Positions 24,601 to 37,200 of a DNA stretch of 64,000 nucleotides are shown here, in pieces (positions within the stretch are counted from its first letter, which is position 1; each line of letters begins with the position of its first letter). This DNA comes from Climacteris rufus. Lineage: Eukaryota > Chordata > Aves > Passeriformes > Climacteridae. Below the pieces are notes generated by a model that was given only the letters and a program-made list of their open reading frames with translations, ran no database searches and was not told the origin of the DNA. Position numbers and translations under genes: made by a program. The DNA lies in NCBI GenBank assembly GCA_013398175.1, contig VZRZ01004928.1:1795007-1859006 (forward strand). The letters are read 5' to 3'.

Positions 24601-27600
24601 CTAAGCCAGGAAATCTCAAAAGGAACCTCCAGCTGATACCACATACATCCACTGGAGTCTTGAATTAAAGAGGGAATTAACCCTGAATTTGCTCTGACCT
24701 TGACATTTCAATGGCTAATATACATAGATATGACTCTCAGTTACAATTGATAAATTCCTCAAGCACACAACTAATTTTATTTGCACAAGAACAAAAATGT
24801 CTCTAGCAAAAGGTAAAAAAATTATTTATGCCACCCTTGATAGTGTGCAGCTCATCAGAATAAAAACATTAAACTCAGTAAAAAGAAAAGTCCAGGTAAC
24901 TGGCTATGGACAAGGCTGCAAGGTAGATGGGTATAGATAAAAGCTGAGGAGAAACTACAGTTAAAGCAACAAACTTCCTCCAAAAATCCATCACTTGACC
25001 TTATGTACGCCACTTTAAGCAATTAATAAAATATCTATAGGGGATTGTAAGCAGCTTCATCTTACCTTTGACGGAACAGACAGATAAGGCTAAATATCCA
25101 AAAACTTTGATTAACAGTGCTACAGTTGGGAAAGACAAATGGAATTTATGCAGGGCTTACAGAAAATAAATGAAAACATATATTTGCATTTCAGGGAGAA
25201 GGAAGCTAAGGAGCACTGTGCTGATTTATTGGCCATATTCAAGGAGGTTTTCCAAAAAACTTTATAAACCCTTCTACAGATCTAGCAGTCAGGGGAAGCA
25301 AACTCCTGCCCCATACTTTCTTGGTCTCTAAGAAAACAGAAGGACATGTAGGAGTAGCATTGAGAAACACTTCTTTCATCCCTGCATATTTGAGACTTAG
25401 ACTTAAGTTCCACATCCTTTTGCAGGGAGTATTCTCTGTGAACGGGGACTGCCCGAAGTAACCTTAGAAGGGAAGGTTCCAGTCCACACAGATGTCACCT
25501 TGACCCACAGCAGCCAGCCACTGCAGTGGTGCTCAGCTTGTCAGATAGAGATGCAACACATTGCATTTTCAATAATAGTTGTGATAAACAATATCACAGA
25601 TTATTCCCCTAAAGTGAAGGAAAAGATACTCTTACAAGGATGTCTTACAGATTTTCTTTGCTTTCTTTGCTTTTCTTTGCAGATTTTCTTGTTCTTGCAG
25701 ACAAGCGTATCATCATTTGAGGCTGTGCTATCCCCACCAGAGTAACAAAACTCCATCAAATTAATCAGTGAGAGAGCAGAAGACATTAATCAGCAGTGGT
25801 TAAGAACTAGCACAACGATTTCATGGCTACCCTGTGACTTTCTACCAAATTATACTGATCAAGCATAAATGCTGCACAAGGTCAATTAGTGTTATGGTGT
25901 CTCTGCGTTCTGCTGTTTACTTTATCCTCATTTATACATATCAGGTACTTTGACAGTCTGTCAAGGTTTGTTTGAAAGAATGATGGAAAGGAATATTTTG
26001 AGTAGGCTTAGAAAACTCCACACAGCTTAAGAAAGACCCTTTGGTGACGTGAAAAACATGCACATCCTTTTAAGAGTTTTCAGAATTCTGGACCCTTGTG
26101 CAGGACACTGGCCATATCTACAGGGTGGATCACCAATCGTTTGAATTCCCTACCCTAAGAGGAAACATGCTCAGAAACATCCTGCAGAAATAGATTAGAC
26201 TTGTGTCCTCTGAAAATGAATAGCTAACACTGCAGCTCTGTCTGATGTATGTATTTCCAGGAAGACTGAATGCACCAGTCAGCAGAAGAAATACAATTAC
26301 ATGGAATTTTGAGAAATGAACAACTAGCTAGAGACACGTTTACATCCCTTGCACTGTGTAAAAGAAAAGCTCTTGGAGATGTCCATCACTTTTACTTTCT
26401 GTTAGAAAGTGCTTCTCTCCAGAACAAAGGTAGGCCTGACAGTTGACATTTTTTGTGGGTGCCTCCCTCTATGGGCATCCCTGCCATCTCCTCAGACTGG
26501 GAAGTACTTTGTAACCATGCAACATAAAAAGCTAGAAAGTTGCAGGCCTTAACTTCCTTAAAGACCACAGAAAATGTTACTTTATGTTACACACCAATAC
26601 AGTACATCACTCTTCTAATTTGTTCATTAAAACTGAAAAAAGTCAGCAGAGCTTCACTGAAAAACACCTTGTGGGTTTTTCACCATAGATGTCTGGGCAA
26701 AAGTGCTGCTCAGCTTTCAGCAACAGAAGCTAAACAAAAGCAGTAGCTTTAGTCATCACTTATCATCTGCTCCTTCTCCTTCTTTTCCCAACTTCAAGGC
26801 CACTCAGAATATTAAATTGTTCCTGACTGACAAAGAAATTCTAGGGGTCTGTTTTGTTTCACTGCATCTCTTGCATATCTTTTAATAAAAATGTTTAAAC
26901 CTTTTCTAAAAGAGGGGCATTTTTTTCAAACTGTCCACTCAGATCCTTCATAGCAATAAGCAAAGCATAGTTAGAATTATGTTTTAAGGAGGGAGAAGCA
27001 ACCCTCTACACTGCAGTATGAGAAGCTGCCCTGCCAGACACTACCAGATTATAAAACAGGCAAGGAATTAACAATGAACTTTTGCCTTTGAGTTAGAATT
27101 TTGCAATTTTGGGGAGATTTACGTTAGCAAATCAGCCTGTTCTGTTAACACAATTAGATGTCACCAACCTCTTTTAAAAAAAACACAAATACAATAAGAA
27201 GAGGGGTTTCATAACCCAGTAATTCTTTCTGGAGAGCATAGGGCAAGGCCTGAAAGAAGACTGAACATACATTTGTGTAAAACAGTTAAGATGCAATCCA
27301 CCAGACATGGTGCCTAAGCTATTGATACTTGCATGGTGGCAAATGTTCCCTCTCCCTTGCCACATAGAGAGATGCCCATTTTTCTTCTTGAGTACAGAGG
27401 AAGAACCAGTGATGACTAAGGTACTTGACTGAAACTCTTGTTATAAACCAAGTCATACAGCAGGGATCTGGGCCCAAGAGCCTGCATTGACCAGGGCCCC
27501 GGGACAAGCAGCAACCACTGACTTCATAGATGCTGTGCTCAGTTGCTCTAAAATCAGTCCCCAAAGTCATCTGACCCAACTCACACCAAAGTCAAAAGCA

Positions 27601-28366
27601 AAACAGAAGTAATTTCCATTGCAGAACATTAAATCCTGACTATAAAAAATGTAAAGATGAGAGCAACAGAAAAACAAAAGAGGAACCCTGACAACCCAGG
27701 TCACAAAAAGGAGAATCTCATGAAGTAATATCAAAGCACACAATAAAAATTTTCTCAAACCCTGATATTGTGAAAATATTGTCAGTTCTTCCTTCCCCAT
27801 GTCCTTGTCCTGATGTTGTCAGTTTTAATGCAGAAGGCTCACATATTTTTCTGCCACCTGTGTAATATATATGTATAACCTTCTTGTATTTCCCCAGCAA
27901 TACCTTGATAATAGATCATATTTTTCCCCTCTCTATTCCCACAATACTAACTTCCTTGTTAAAAACCAGAGAAACAGTTAAAATATTCATGCTGCAGTTA
28001 TTTCCAAATTTCCCTGAGGAATCTTTTTAAAACCTTCCCACTTCTTGTCAAAATATGGATCTTACTTAGTCCTTTCTCTGAGAGATGCAAGAAATAATGA
28101 TTTGCTTGAGCCCAGTAGCAAACAGTGCAGTCAACCAACCCACCCTTTCCTCCCCCAAACTTCACAGACCCCAAACCTTTTCCCATGCAGAGTACTGATA
28201 TAAACTCACCCATCAACTACATGTTACCAGAATCTATTATTTGATTACTAATGCTGGGACAGTCATTATTTATCAAGTGCAGGCAGCGTGGATGCTCCTG
28301 CAGCCCCATCATCTCAGCCTAATGAAGCAGCACCCCCAGCTGAAGCCACGCCGCTGCAGAACTCAC
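21642..28366 (-). other. TIAM2: TIAM2 intron, no feature seen
   Basis: This 6.7 kb of intronic sequence lies between the first DH exon and the alternative first exon. I saw only low-complexity patches, including a ctttg-like repeat near 25650-25690. The open frames on both strands lack splice sites or recognisable domains. Confidence 0.65.
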
Positions 28367-28477
28367 CACAGAAAGCATCCTGTGCAGAGAGCCGTAAGCT
28401 GCTGCTGCCTGCTGCTGGGTTTTGCGAGCCAGCGCTAAACTCTTAGCTCTGGTTTTACTCCTCCTGAAGGCGGGCAT
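28367..28477 (-). CDS. TIAM2: TIAM2 alternative first coding exon (predicted short isoform)
   Basis: An ATG at 28477 has a purine at -3 and an in-frame TGA about 100 bp upstream, with no other in-frame ATG between. It opens 37 codons: a basic start (MPAFRRSKTRAKSLALARK), a Gln/Ala stretch and GSLHRMLSV, ending at a consensus donor GTG|gtgagt. The exon ends in phase 0, which is what the phase-0 acceptor of the first DH exon (21641) needs. Splicing would give a protein of about 684 residues with DH, PH and tail but no PDZ. The segment lies in a local CpG-rich island in otherwise CpG-poor intron. That a DH-PH-only TIAM2S form exists in mammals is established; that this exon is used is inferred. 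Confidence 0.7.
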
Positions 28478-28705
28478 TGCGGCTCGCAAATACAAACTTT
28501 GCCAAAGGAAAAGGGCCCTCGGAAGGAAGCCACGGGTGCTGTGATCCCCCGCAAACACACCTTCCCTCCGAGCTCAGCTGCACAAGTTTCTCTTTTGTGC
28601 TGATTAACCAAAATCGGAGGTGCTGACAACGTCCCAATGCAGCGAGGCTAAGCAGTGTATGAGAGTACAGACAGACCTGCCATGCCTCCCTTTATTGCTA
28701 CAAAT
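28478..28705 (-). other. TIAM2: Predicted 5' UTR of short TIAM2, CpG-rich
   Basis: This is the stretch between the predicted start site (about 28705, some 26-30 bp past the TATA box) and the ATG at 28477. By eye the 28.3-28.65 kb region has roughly fifteen or more CpG dinucleotides, while the introns around it have almost none. The 5' boundary is a guess from TATA spacing. Confidence 0.45.
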
Positions 28706-28730
28706 GAAGGAAAAAGGTGCTAGATGAGAA

Positions 28731-28741
28731 GGTTTTTTATA
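28731..28741 (-). promoter_or_regulatory. TIAM2: TATA box for the alternative TIAM2 promoter
   Basis: The minus strand reads TATAAAAAACC (ctatttataaaaaacc in context), a good TATA match about 260 bp upstream of the alternative ATG. It is seen in sequence; promoter function is inferred from its placement next to the CpG-rich exon. Confidence 0.45.
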
Positions 28742-31086
28742 AATAGCTTGATGTGGTGAGTGCAGGACAAAGTGCAGTTACGACAAGGGAAGATGGGTGG
28801 GTGTGAATTCCCCAGAAATATACCTGCTTCCCTGCCTGTGAAATTTACTGCATAAACAAAACATCAGGTGCTTTGAGAAAGTTAGCCAAATACCTAAAAA
28901 TATCTAGAGGGTGCTGACTGCCCTGAAGGTTAGCATGAATTATCAATAACAGTGATGTTCTGTCAAGGGTATATGCTGCTAAATGGTGTGGCATACAAAT
29001 GCTCTTATGATGATAAATCAAAAAACAAATAGGCAGCTCTCTGGATGATTTCTTTATATAATTATGCTTGTCCTTCATTTGAACTTTTTAGCCATAATTA
29101 CATCAATAAAAAGAAATTTAAAATGAGCTCAGTAATACATTCAGGCTTGAAAGTAAGAGTCCTGATGCTGACATATTTACATAAAACCAATTGGGTCTAC
29201 AGACAGATTAAGAACAATGCAACTTTGAATAAAACATTATAGGACATGACAACACTGAACCGAAGAGACAAAAGACTGACAAGCAATTCATTAATAAAAG
29301 GAGAACTACACCAGTGGTATAACAAAACACAGCAACTCCCATGTTGCCCCTATCACAGCACTCCTAGAGTGCAAAGAAGTTGAGCTGTGTGGCTTCATTC
29401 AACACTACCCTTGCCAGCACCAATTGGTCTCTAGCGAACTTTTCTCTTGAACCCAACTGATACACCAAGTCCGGGTATATGTATCTTTGGTTATGTGTGC
29501 ACTGCTTTGGAGGTGTCAAGGATATTCACCTTCAAACAAGCATGGGAATAACACAGCTTTCTCCTTTAATTACTGTGATTAAACTTACATTCATCTTTTT
29601 CCAAATCATTAGCACAACTTGACAGCTCAGCATTTGCCAAACTGTACAGCTCAGTCACTGCCTATCAGAGGAAAAACAATGCTGGAGCCCTGAAGCAACA
29701 TGCTTCTGATAAGACATGCAGAACACATCACAGTAGCAGGAACCTCTTGCTTAGAGGATGGACTGTGCCCTTTCTTTCTCTTGGAGACAGATACCGGGTT
29801 CACTGAGTGAGAAGACTATATACCAGAAAATTAAGGAAATTATCTTGAAAGAGCTAGAGAGCTTTTGTTTCCTCTCTAACATTTCATTTTTCAATGGATG
29901 TACAGTCTGGTTTAAAAATCCAATTACATGGACTACTGTGTAGCATTTACAAGGCTACTGTTCTTATCCACCATAAGTGGTTGTCTCTGCAGTAGTCCAC
30001 CTGTCTAGGCTAGGCATCCACAGAGCAAGTCTGAAGATAAGAAACAAAATTATATAAGTAGTCTGTGGAAATTAAAAGTTTACAGTGCTACATAGGGCAT
30101 TTTAAAAATAACACAAGCCAGGTCACCAGATCCACATGCATTAAGGGTGTAACTATACTTTTCAGAGATGCACTGTTTCTTTGTTTTCTATCTGCATTAG
30201 TCATAGCACTTCCAAGCTCTGTTTTTCTAATGGATACATGTGAAAACACAGCTCGTCCACTGGGACCAGGAAAAAAAACGTTGTGAAATTTCAGGTCCAA
30301 GCAATATCGTCAATCTTGATGAAAAACAATGACAGGCCTTTTTAATTCCATATTAGGAAGTTATTCTTCCCCAGATTTGCTAATTAAGCCTGCATTATTA
30401 GCTAGCCATATGCCAGCTAAAAGATGTTACCAATTAACAGCTTTTTTTTCATGTGTATTCATTAGAAAAAAGACAATTATGTGTCAGTAATCTTTCCAAT
30501 TCCTATTGAGAGACTTGGACAAATCAAAAAAGGGAACAACACAAACTAAAATAAAGCAAATTAATTATTGCTTTTTCTTTCCCCTTTCTTCTTCTTTAGA
30601 AGCACAGAACAAGCACTCAAGCCCTTTTCAAAAACCTCTCCTATGTAAAATTTACCTGTGAAATAATCTATCACTGTGAAACATTTTTAAGATCACTGGA
30701 AAAATGACATAGCCTTATTGTTTGTTCCTGTGTACTTTGAATAACACACATTCCCTTTACAGACATCTGGTTTTCATCTTTCCATTTCAGTGGCACCAGG
30801 CTTGATAGTTGCCATAACAGTGACATCCTTCATAACACAGGCTTCCCTCTATTGTCCCAATATGTGTAGGTGTGCTTATCTGCATCCAGTTCATTTCCCA
30901 TCCTGCTTTTGCCCTTAATGCATGGAGGTAAAAGGCTAATTTTGCTCTGTCTCTGTACACTTTGAATGAAAGGAAACAGTGGCTTGCCTCCAGGACAATT
31001 CTGAGCACTTGTGGTCTACTTTGTAACATCAGTCTGGACCACTGGTGATACAGAAGCATAATTTACATGCACAACATACCTATGTA

Positions 31087-31112
31087 TATACACACACACA
31101 CATACATATATA
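31087..31112. repeat. TA/CA microsatellite
   Basis: Alternating purine-pyrimidine repeat (TATA-CACACA-TACATATATA) in an intron. Confidence 0.85.
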
Positions 31113-31911
31113 AAAATATACAATATGTACTTACCCTGCACTAACAGCAGCTCTGTGATACTAGTGGTCTTTAAGCAGTATAAGCTCAGGATTAATACAG
31201 CTGGTCTCCAAATCTCTACTCTGATCTAGAGGGAGTCTGTTTTTAACTTTCTATAACTGTGGGTGGATGATTTTTCTGCATATTTTCCTGTCATGCTTAT
31301 TATACTAATAACATGGTTTTTAAATGCCTTCAAAATGTATTTTCAAAGCATAATTGACCACTGTGAAGACACTTTAATTCCAGGGATTAAAAAAAAAATC
31401 GTTAGCATTCCAAATGTTTGAATAAATTCTTGTTTCATTTTTAATTTCAAGTATCTTAAATACTATTCTCACTCAAAGTGTTTTGTGCTGAATGCAAAAA
31501 CTTTTCTCAAGTATTGAATTAGAAACTATGGCAACCACTGAGACATTATCTTTGCAGTTGCATTCATGTTTCACAATACAGTTTTGCAGTGTGCCACCTG
31601 TGGAGGAAGAGAAGGCAACTTGTATCTGTTCTTGTTAGTAGCTAGCACATTGCATTCCAAATGTTAAAAGATGCAGCAACTCCCCTGTAAAGACAAACAT
31701 AGATTCTCTGAACTCTACATCAACCTCTCCCCTGGTTTTGGCAAAGCTTTGTTTAGGCACTACAGCAGGATTCTGCTGTCTCAAAAGGAAATAATCACCA
31801 TGTGAGAGGATGTCTATGTCTGCTCACAGTATGCTAACAAGAGACAACAGGTAACAAGACATGAAAATCTGGTGGAACCTCCCTATGTATCTGACTCAAC
31901 TATCCCCTTTC

Positions 31912-31932
31912 TTTTTTTTTTTTTTTTTTTTT
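31912..31932. repeat. Poly(T) tract, 21 bases
   Basis: An uninterrupted T run. On the minus strand it is an A run preceded at about 40 bp by AATAAA (TTTATT on +, near 31967), so it could be a worn retroposed tail. No body could be recognised. Confidence 0.7.
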
Positions 31933-32398
31933 CCCCTTTCACCCTTTCAGGTACCTTTTTGTTATCTTTTATTTTGCAGAATCCGCTGCAGGTAGCAGAC
32001 TTTTTTTTCAGTTTTGGAATTTCAGGTCTACCTTTGTCGTTACATGTTCCCAACAGAACAAAATAAGAATCAAAGCCTCACTGAAATGTATGATGGTACC
32101 CAGGATCCAGTATTTCTCTGAAATCTTATCCTGGAACTTTGTGCAACTTCAAAGTGACTTTGTGTCCTATGGATAACTGCTGGGCACATCACATACCTTG
32201 GCATGCACTAAAATTGGGCTTAGCTGCTTTTGCATTGCAAGGAAAAAACACATATGTTACTGTCAACACTGTAACTGAACAGAATCTTGATTTAAAAAAA
32301 AAAAAAAACAAACAAAAAAGCCCAAAACCAACAAACCACCGAATGTTCTGCAGCTGGCAGAGAGGTTACCCAGTACTCTGGGTGTGTCAGAAGTGTGA

Positions 32399-32608
32399 TT
32401 AGATATCTCTGCCTTTCACTGCAAAGTGAAACGCTGCCGTCACATCCTGCACTGAAGGTGACCGGGGTTGCTTTTGGAGGCCCAGGGTGGTGGACTCCCA
32501 GGCAGCTTCCTGCCCTTCATCAGTGAAGTCATGGGTGTCTCCAGAGACATTGCTAACCATATCCTGTTGCAATGATTCAGGACTGTTGTCATATGCTTCC
32601 CTTTTCAC
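32399..32608 (-). other. Orphan exon-like open segment, unknown
   Basis: The minus strand has an acceptor-like cttacctgcag at 32609-32619. It is followed by 69 open codons in phase 0 (VKREAYDNSPESLQQ, ... DTHDFTDEGQEAAWE, ... FAVKGRDI) and a TAA at 32401-32399. I do not recognise the protein. GC content is higher than in the surrounding intron. If spliced from the phase-0 end of the TIAM2 hinge exon it would give a PDZ-containing form that lacks DH-PH. It could equally be a chance frame or a decayed retrocopy. No donor in a suitable phase was seen. Confidence 0.25.
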
Positions 32609-34079
32609 CTGCAGGTAAGTCTTACGGATTTTTCCCAGATGACTACAAATAAAAGCTGTGTTCTAAGTCATCTCCCACTGGCTTCCTTCATTTGCAAGCA
32701 TCAACACAACACAATTTCTTTTCCTGATCAAAACCCTCTGCACATTGTACACCAAAAGCTCTCTCAGTACTTTTGAGTACAACAGTTTCCTTCGGTTGGA
32801 GGAAAGACAACAAATACCCCCTCCCCCCAGGTCCCAGCAACTCAAAGTAATAGCTCAAAACAAAGCACCACAAGGCCACACCTCTGCATGCAAGAACTGC
32901 ACAGCATCCCTTCAGTCTTCTTTCCCGCTGTTCTTGTGCCTTCCTACCAGTAACTATGCACACAGGTCTCCATCTACAGCTTGACCCGGTTACAGCTTCA
33001 CATCAGATATAGCATAGCACCTTCCATGCTTTAAGCTTGATGGCTTTAAAGATCCTTCATGTGTTAGCCAAGAATCAGAACTCTTATATTTGAATTTTGG
33101 GCCATCCATAGGGGATGCAGAACAGCAGAATTGGTGCAACAAAGTGAAATCTGGGACTGGGCAGTATCACTCACTGGCAGGCTTACAGCAAGCCTTCTGT
33201 AACCTATAGCCCACCAGTTTTGGTGCCTTCTCTGAGCAATAGATTAATGTACTGAAACCTAGAATAATTAGCAAAATTCTTACAGACTTCTAACAGGCTA
33301 CGGTTTCACTGCTACCCTTCTCAAAAGGCCCATGGAGGCAGCAGGGGTCTGGCAGTGGCTCCACGCTGCTGGAGCCAGCAACTCTGGTAGGGGTCACCAC
33401 AGGCTGGGCTATCTGCAAGGGAAGCACAATAATTAGCAGAGCTCCCTACAGGCTTCTGTCAGGCTTTCGATGCAGACCTGTCCCCTCCAGGCACAAATGA
33501 ATCAAGGAAACCACTGCTGAGAAACACACTATTTTCCCATGTTAGTTCTGAGATTCCCTAAATGCGTGTCACATCTGGAAGGAAATGACACTTGGATTGC
33601 AGAGACTATACATGATTTTGAGAGTATCATGTTGTTAATCCCCCTCCTATAAAGAACAAAAATTTAAAAAAAAAAGAAAAAAGAAAAGAAAAGTTAATTG
33701 TAGACTACTCCCCAGGCTTTTGGATCTCATCAACTGCTAAAGAGAAGTTTTCACAATTAAAATAAAGGAAAGATCCTTAATGCCCTAGGATGCTGAGTAA
33801 ACCTTCAGGCAGGCAGCTCGCCTGCAATTAATGACATGCTGTGCAAGTGGGAACTGCCTGGGCAATGCAGAACAGAGCTATGAGAAGCCATCACAATATT
33901 TAACTGGAATTGCCTGCATGCAAGATAGAAGTTTGGGACTCTGTTGAGCTTCTGGTCATTTCTGCTTGGCTTTCTTTCAATGTAGCTCAACAACTGGTGT
34001 TTACTTGAGTAGTACTAACATTCTCTTTCCAAGATTTTTGATTTTTACAGTCTGCTTAACAAAATTACTCCACATACAC

Positions 34080-34235
34080 TTTTTTTTTTTTTTTTTTTAA
34101 GTTATCCCACAGTTTTATTTCAATGATAATGTTTCTTTGGGGATGTTCTGGGGCTAGGAGTCACTAACTGACCAGCAAGAATGATGCCAAATGGAGAGAA
34201 ATACAAGTCTGAAATCTAGTAGACACATGTTAACA
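34080..34235 (-). repeat. Possible 5'-truncated retroposed mRNA with poly(A) tail
   Basis: Read on the minus strand, about 140 bp of unique sequence ends with AATAAA (34119-34114), 15 bp of spacer and 19 uninterrupted A's. This is the layout of a retroposed polyadenylated transcript. The 8-mer cacataca lies directly beside the tail (34071-34078) and again at 34236-34243, a candidate target-site duplication, though it is low complexity. The source gene is not recognised. Confidence 0.35.
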
Positions 34236-37200
34236 CACATACATAACCACACCATCCTAAAAGTAATCAAAACACAATTTATACTTATCAGTTTTTATGC
34301 TTTATGCACCATATCATTGCAAATCTCCCTTCTAATTCAGTATATTTTGTTAGTTCTTTACCTTTCTTGCTGAAAAGTCATACTAGGAAACTGTTTAACT
34401 TTGGTGGGAAAGAATAAACATTTCTTGACGTTCACCCACTAAAAGACAATCATCCACTGCTTATATACACATATTCAGACTGATAATCCCAAACTTATCT
34501 CTGAGAGTAATAAATGTCATCACCAGATCAAAATAAATAAATGAACCACCACTTATTTATTATATATATGATCCATATAATAAATAGGATTACATTTACT
34601 GACAGTGCAAATAGAAGACAGTTGGGTGCGTTTTAAATAACAGTGCCCTGAACTATTCCACTGCACATCTGCTACAGATCACAATGTACAATGTTTTCTA
34701 GGTAATAAATCATAGAAATAGATCATTCCTAGCATCCACTTGCATTCTTCTGGAAGATAAAATACCATTCAAATAATCCACAAACATTGAACAATTGCAT
34801 CAATTTTCTGTTGGGATTGGACTGTAGGAGTAATGATTATTAACTACTTTCCACCCCTACCATTCCAAGGCAACTGCCACAGTTGCCCCCTTCCTCTCAC
34901 CAAAAATCAAACCACGCTTTTTTTTTTTGTAACAACTGAGCATTCAGACAGACCAGCAATGGGATACACATTCTTTCATCCGGGTTTGAATCTAGACCTC
35001 AATGTATATTGTACCTCAAGAGTTTACCCTTAAATTATTCTGTCGGAAGTTGATGGCTGTAGTCCTACTGCTAATGAAGGGGTTTTGAAATCAGTTTTAG
35101 AGAGTTTGAAGACAAAATATTAATTTCTTCAACTTATGAAAACCACCCCTGCAATATGTGGCTACGTTGTACATAAAAGAGGCCAAAATAAAAAAATGCG
35201 GCAAACTCTTTACAATACTCACTGATTTTCATTACAGAAATGGCTGTGTGAAATCAGCTAGTAGGTAACAGAGGGATTTCCTTTCGCAAATCACAACAAA
35301 TGTATTTTGCATCTGTTGAAAACACTGTTTTGGGAACATTCTTGAGGTAGCTGTAAGATGTAGAACTTGGAAGAAGGGTTTGCTTTCTGACCCAGTCTCT
35401 CTTTCTGCATTCACACCCCTTGGGCACCATCAGATATGCAAATGAGCTGCTCAATTGCACATACATTTTAGATCAGAAGGGCTAGAAAAACACCCGAACA
35501 GTTGCCCAAGTCAGGCATATTTGCCTGTTGGCTCCTTGAGCATGAGAAGCAGCACTGCATGCAGGGAGAACAAAAACCAGATTTTTTACCATGGTCCCAG
35601 ACATGCCAGCTTCACGGAAACATGTACTGCTCACTGCACTGGAAAATGGAAGGATGTCCACAATTGGCATCACAATAAACAGAATACACAGACTTCAAAA
35701 ACGCTGGAAGGATGACTTGATATTACACAGGAAAGCCAAGCATCCAAAAATCAGACTTCTGAACCACACAAAGACATATTTTTTCTACCTTCTTTTGGTT
35801 GCTACATCTATAAACACAGGCATTTCAAATAGGGCCATTATACTGATCTGCACCTCATCCCCAAGAAAAGCTGAAAACATTTGATGAAAATGCTCCCTCC
35901 TGCAGGAGATGCAGATTTATGTTTGCCAAAGGTGACATGAATTCTACTGATAAGACTCACCACGAATTCTTATTTCCTTACCAGATGAAGGGAAAGTGAA
36001 CATGGTCATCAAACAGGAGCTGGAGATGAATTATTTGAGATAATATAAATAAGCTCTATCTGGGGAAAGGTGTTCAGAGATTTTTAACCATAACTTCTGT
36101 TCATTGCATTAAGAACAGTATTCCCAAAAAAAACCCCACTTTGTTTCCTGTCTCTGCAGTGTATAGAATTTTTTATTTCTTTTCCATTAAGAGGTGATGG
36201 CGATAGATTTGTCCTCATATACACACATTCACGTATGATCAATAACTGGTTCTGAGAATAAAGTGACTATTTCAAGACGGAACAGCAAAGGCAATTTTCC
36301 CAAGTTTCTACATTGAACTTATTCCCAGGATCAATTTTACTTCCTTGTTTAAAGAAATATAGCACCATTTCAAAAGCATTACAAAATGAAACCAGTTGGC
36401 CATTCTTTAGAAAGCAAATTCTTGTTCAGATTCAAAGTTTCTCACACAGTAGCTTCTGTTTCTGCACCTGCAATGTTAATTTTTGAAGATGCTACCACAA
36501 AACCACCCTGCATCCAGTCACTATTTCTATTGTGCTATTTCTATCTATTTTTACTGGATTTCTTGAGTTTCTTAAAGACCTCTAAGATACAGCTGAGGAT
36601 ATAATGAAGTTATGTGAAATATCTGCAGAGAGTATACCCTAAGGTTTTTTCTTATGATCTGTAAAATCTTTTAGCTGTGTTTCATAAAAAGTTATTTTTA
36701 ATATACTGAAAACACAAAGTAAACATAAGCAAGTTGGTAACAGACTACTAAACTTCATCTTAAAACAAAGAGTGGGCTAGAGAAAACATTTCTAGCCATG
36801 AAAGTTTGCAATTAGGTATCACGAGTAGCTAAAGCAAAAGTTGGATTTTTTGTTCATTTGGTTTCATGCTACTTGGATGCACAGAGAGCTTGATTCTTGG
36901 CAACTAAACATACCAGGATTTAACTGAGCACCAGGAGCACAGATAATGAGTTCTCAAAATGATTAAACACAACTAAATTTAATTACACTGACAGGCATAC
37001 TCAATTCCCAGATATTCTGAGGTCACATATTCTTCTGTCAACAGTACACCTACATACTCCGGAACCAACAATAGCTAGGACAACATCCTACTGCCACATA
37101 AACAGTATTTTGACACAGTTTGAAATTGTACTTCAGCAAAATGTGTTAGAAGTATAATATCTATCTCTTTTAAATAAAATAGAAAACAAGGTTAAAGGTG

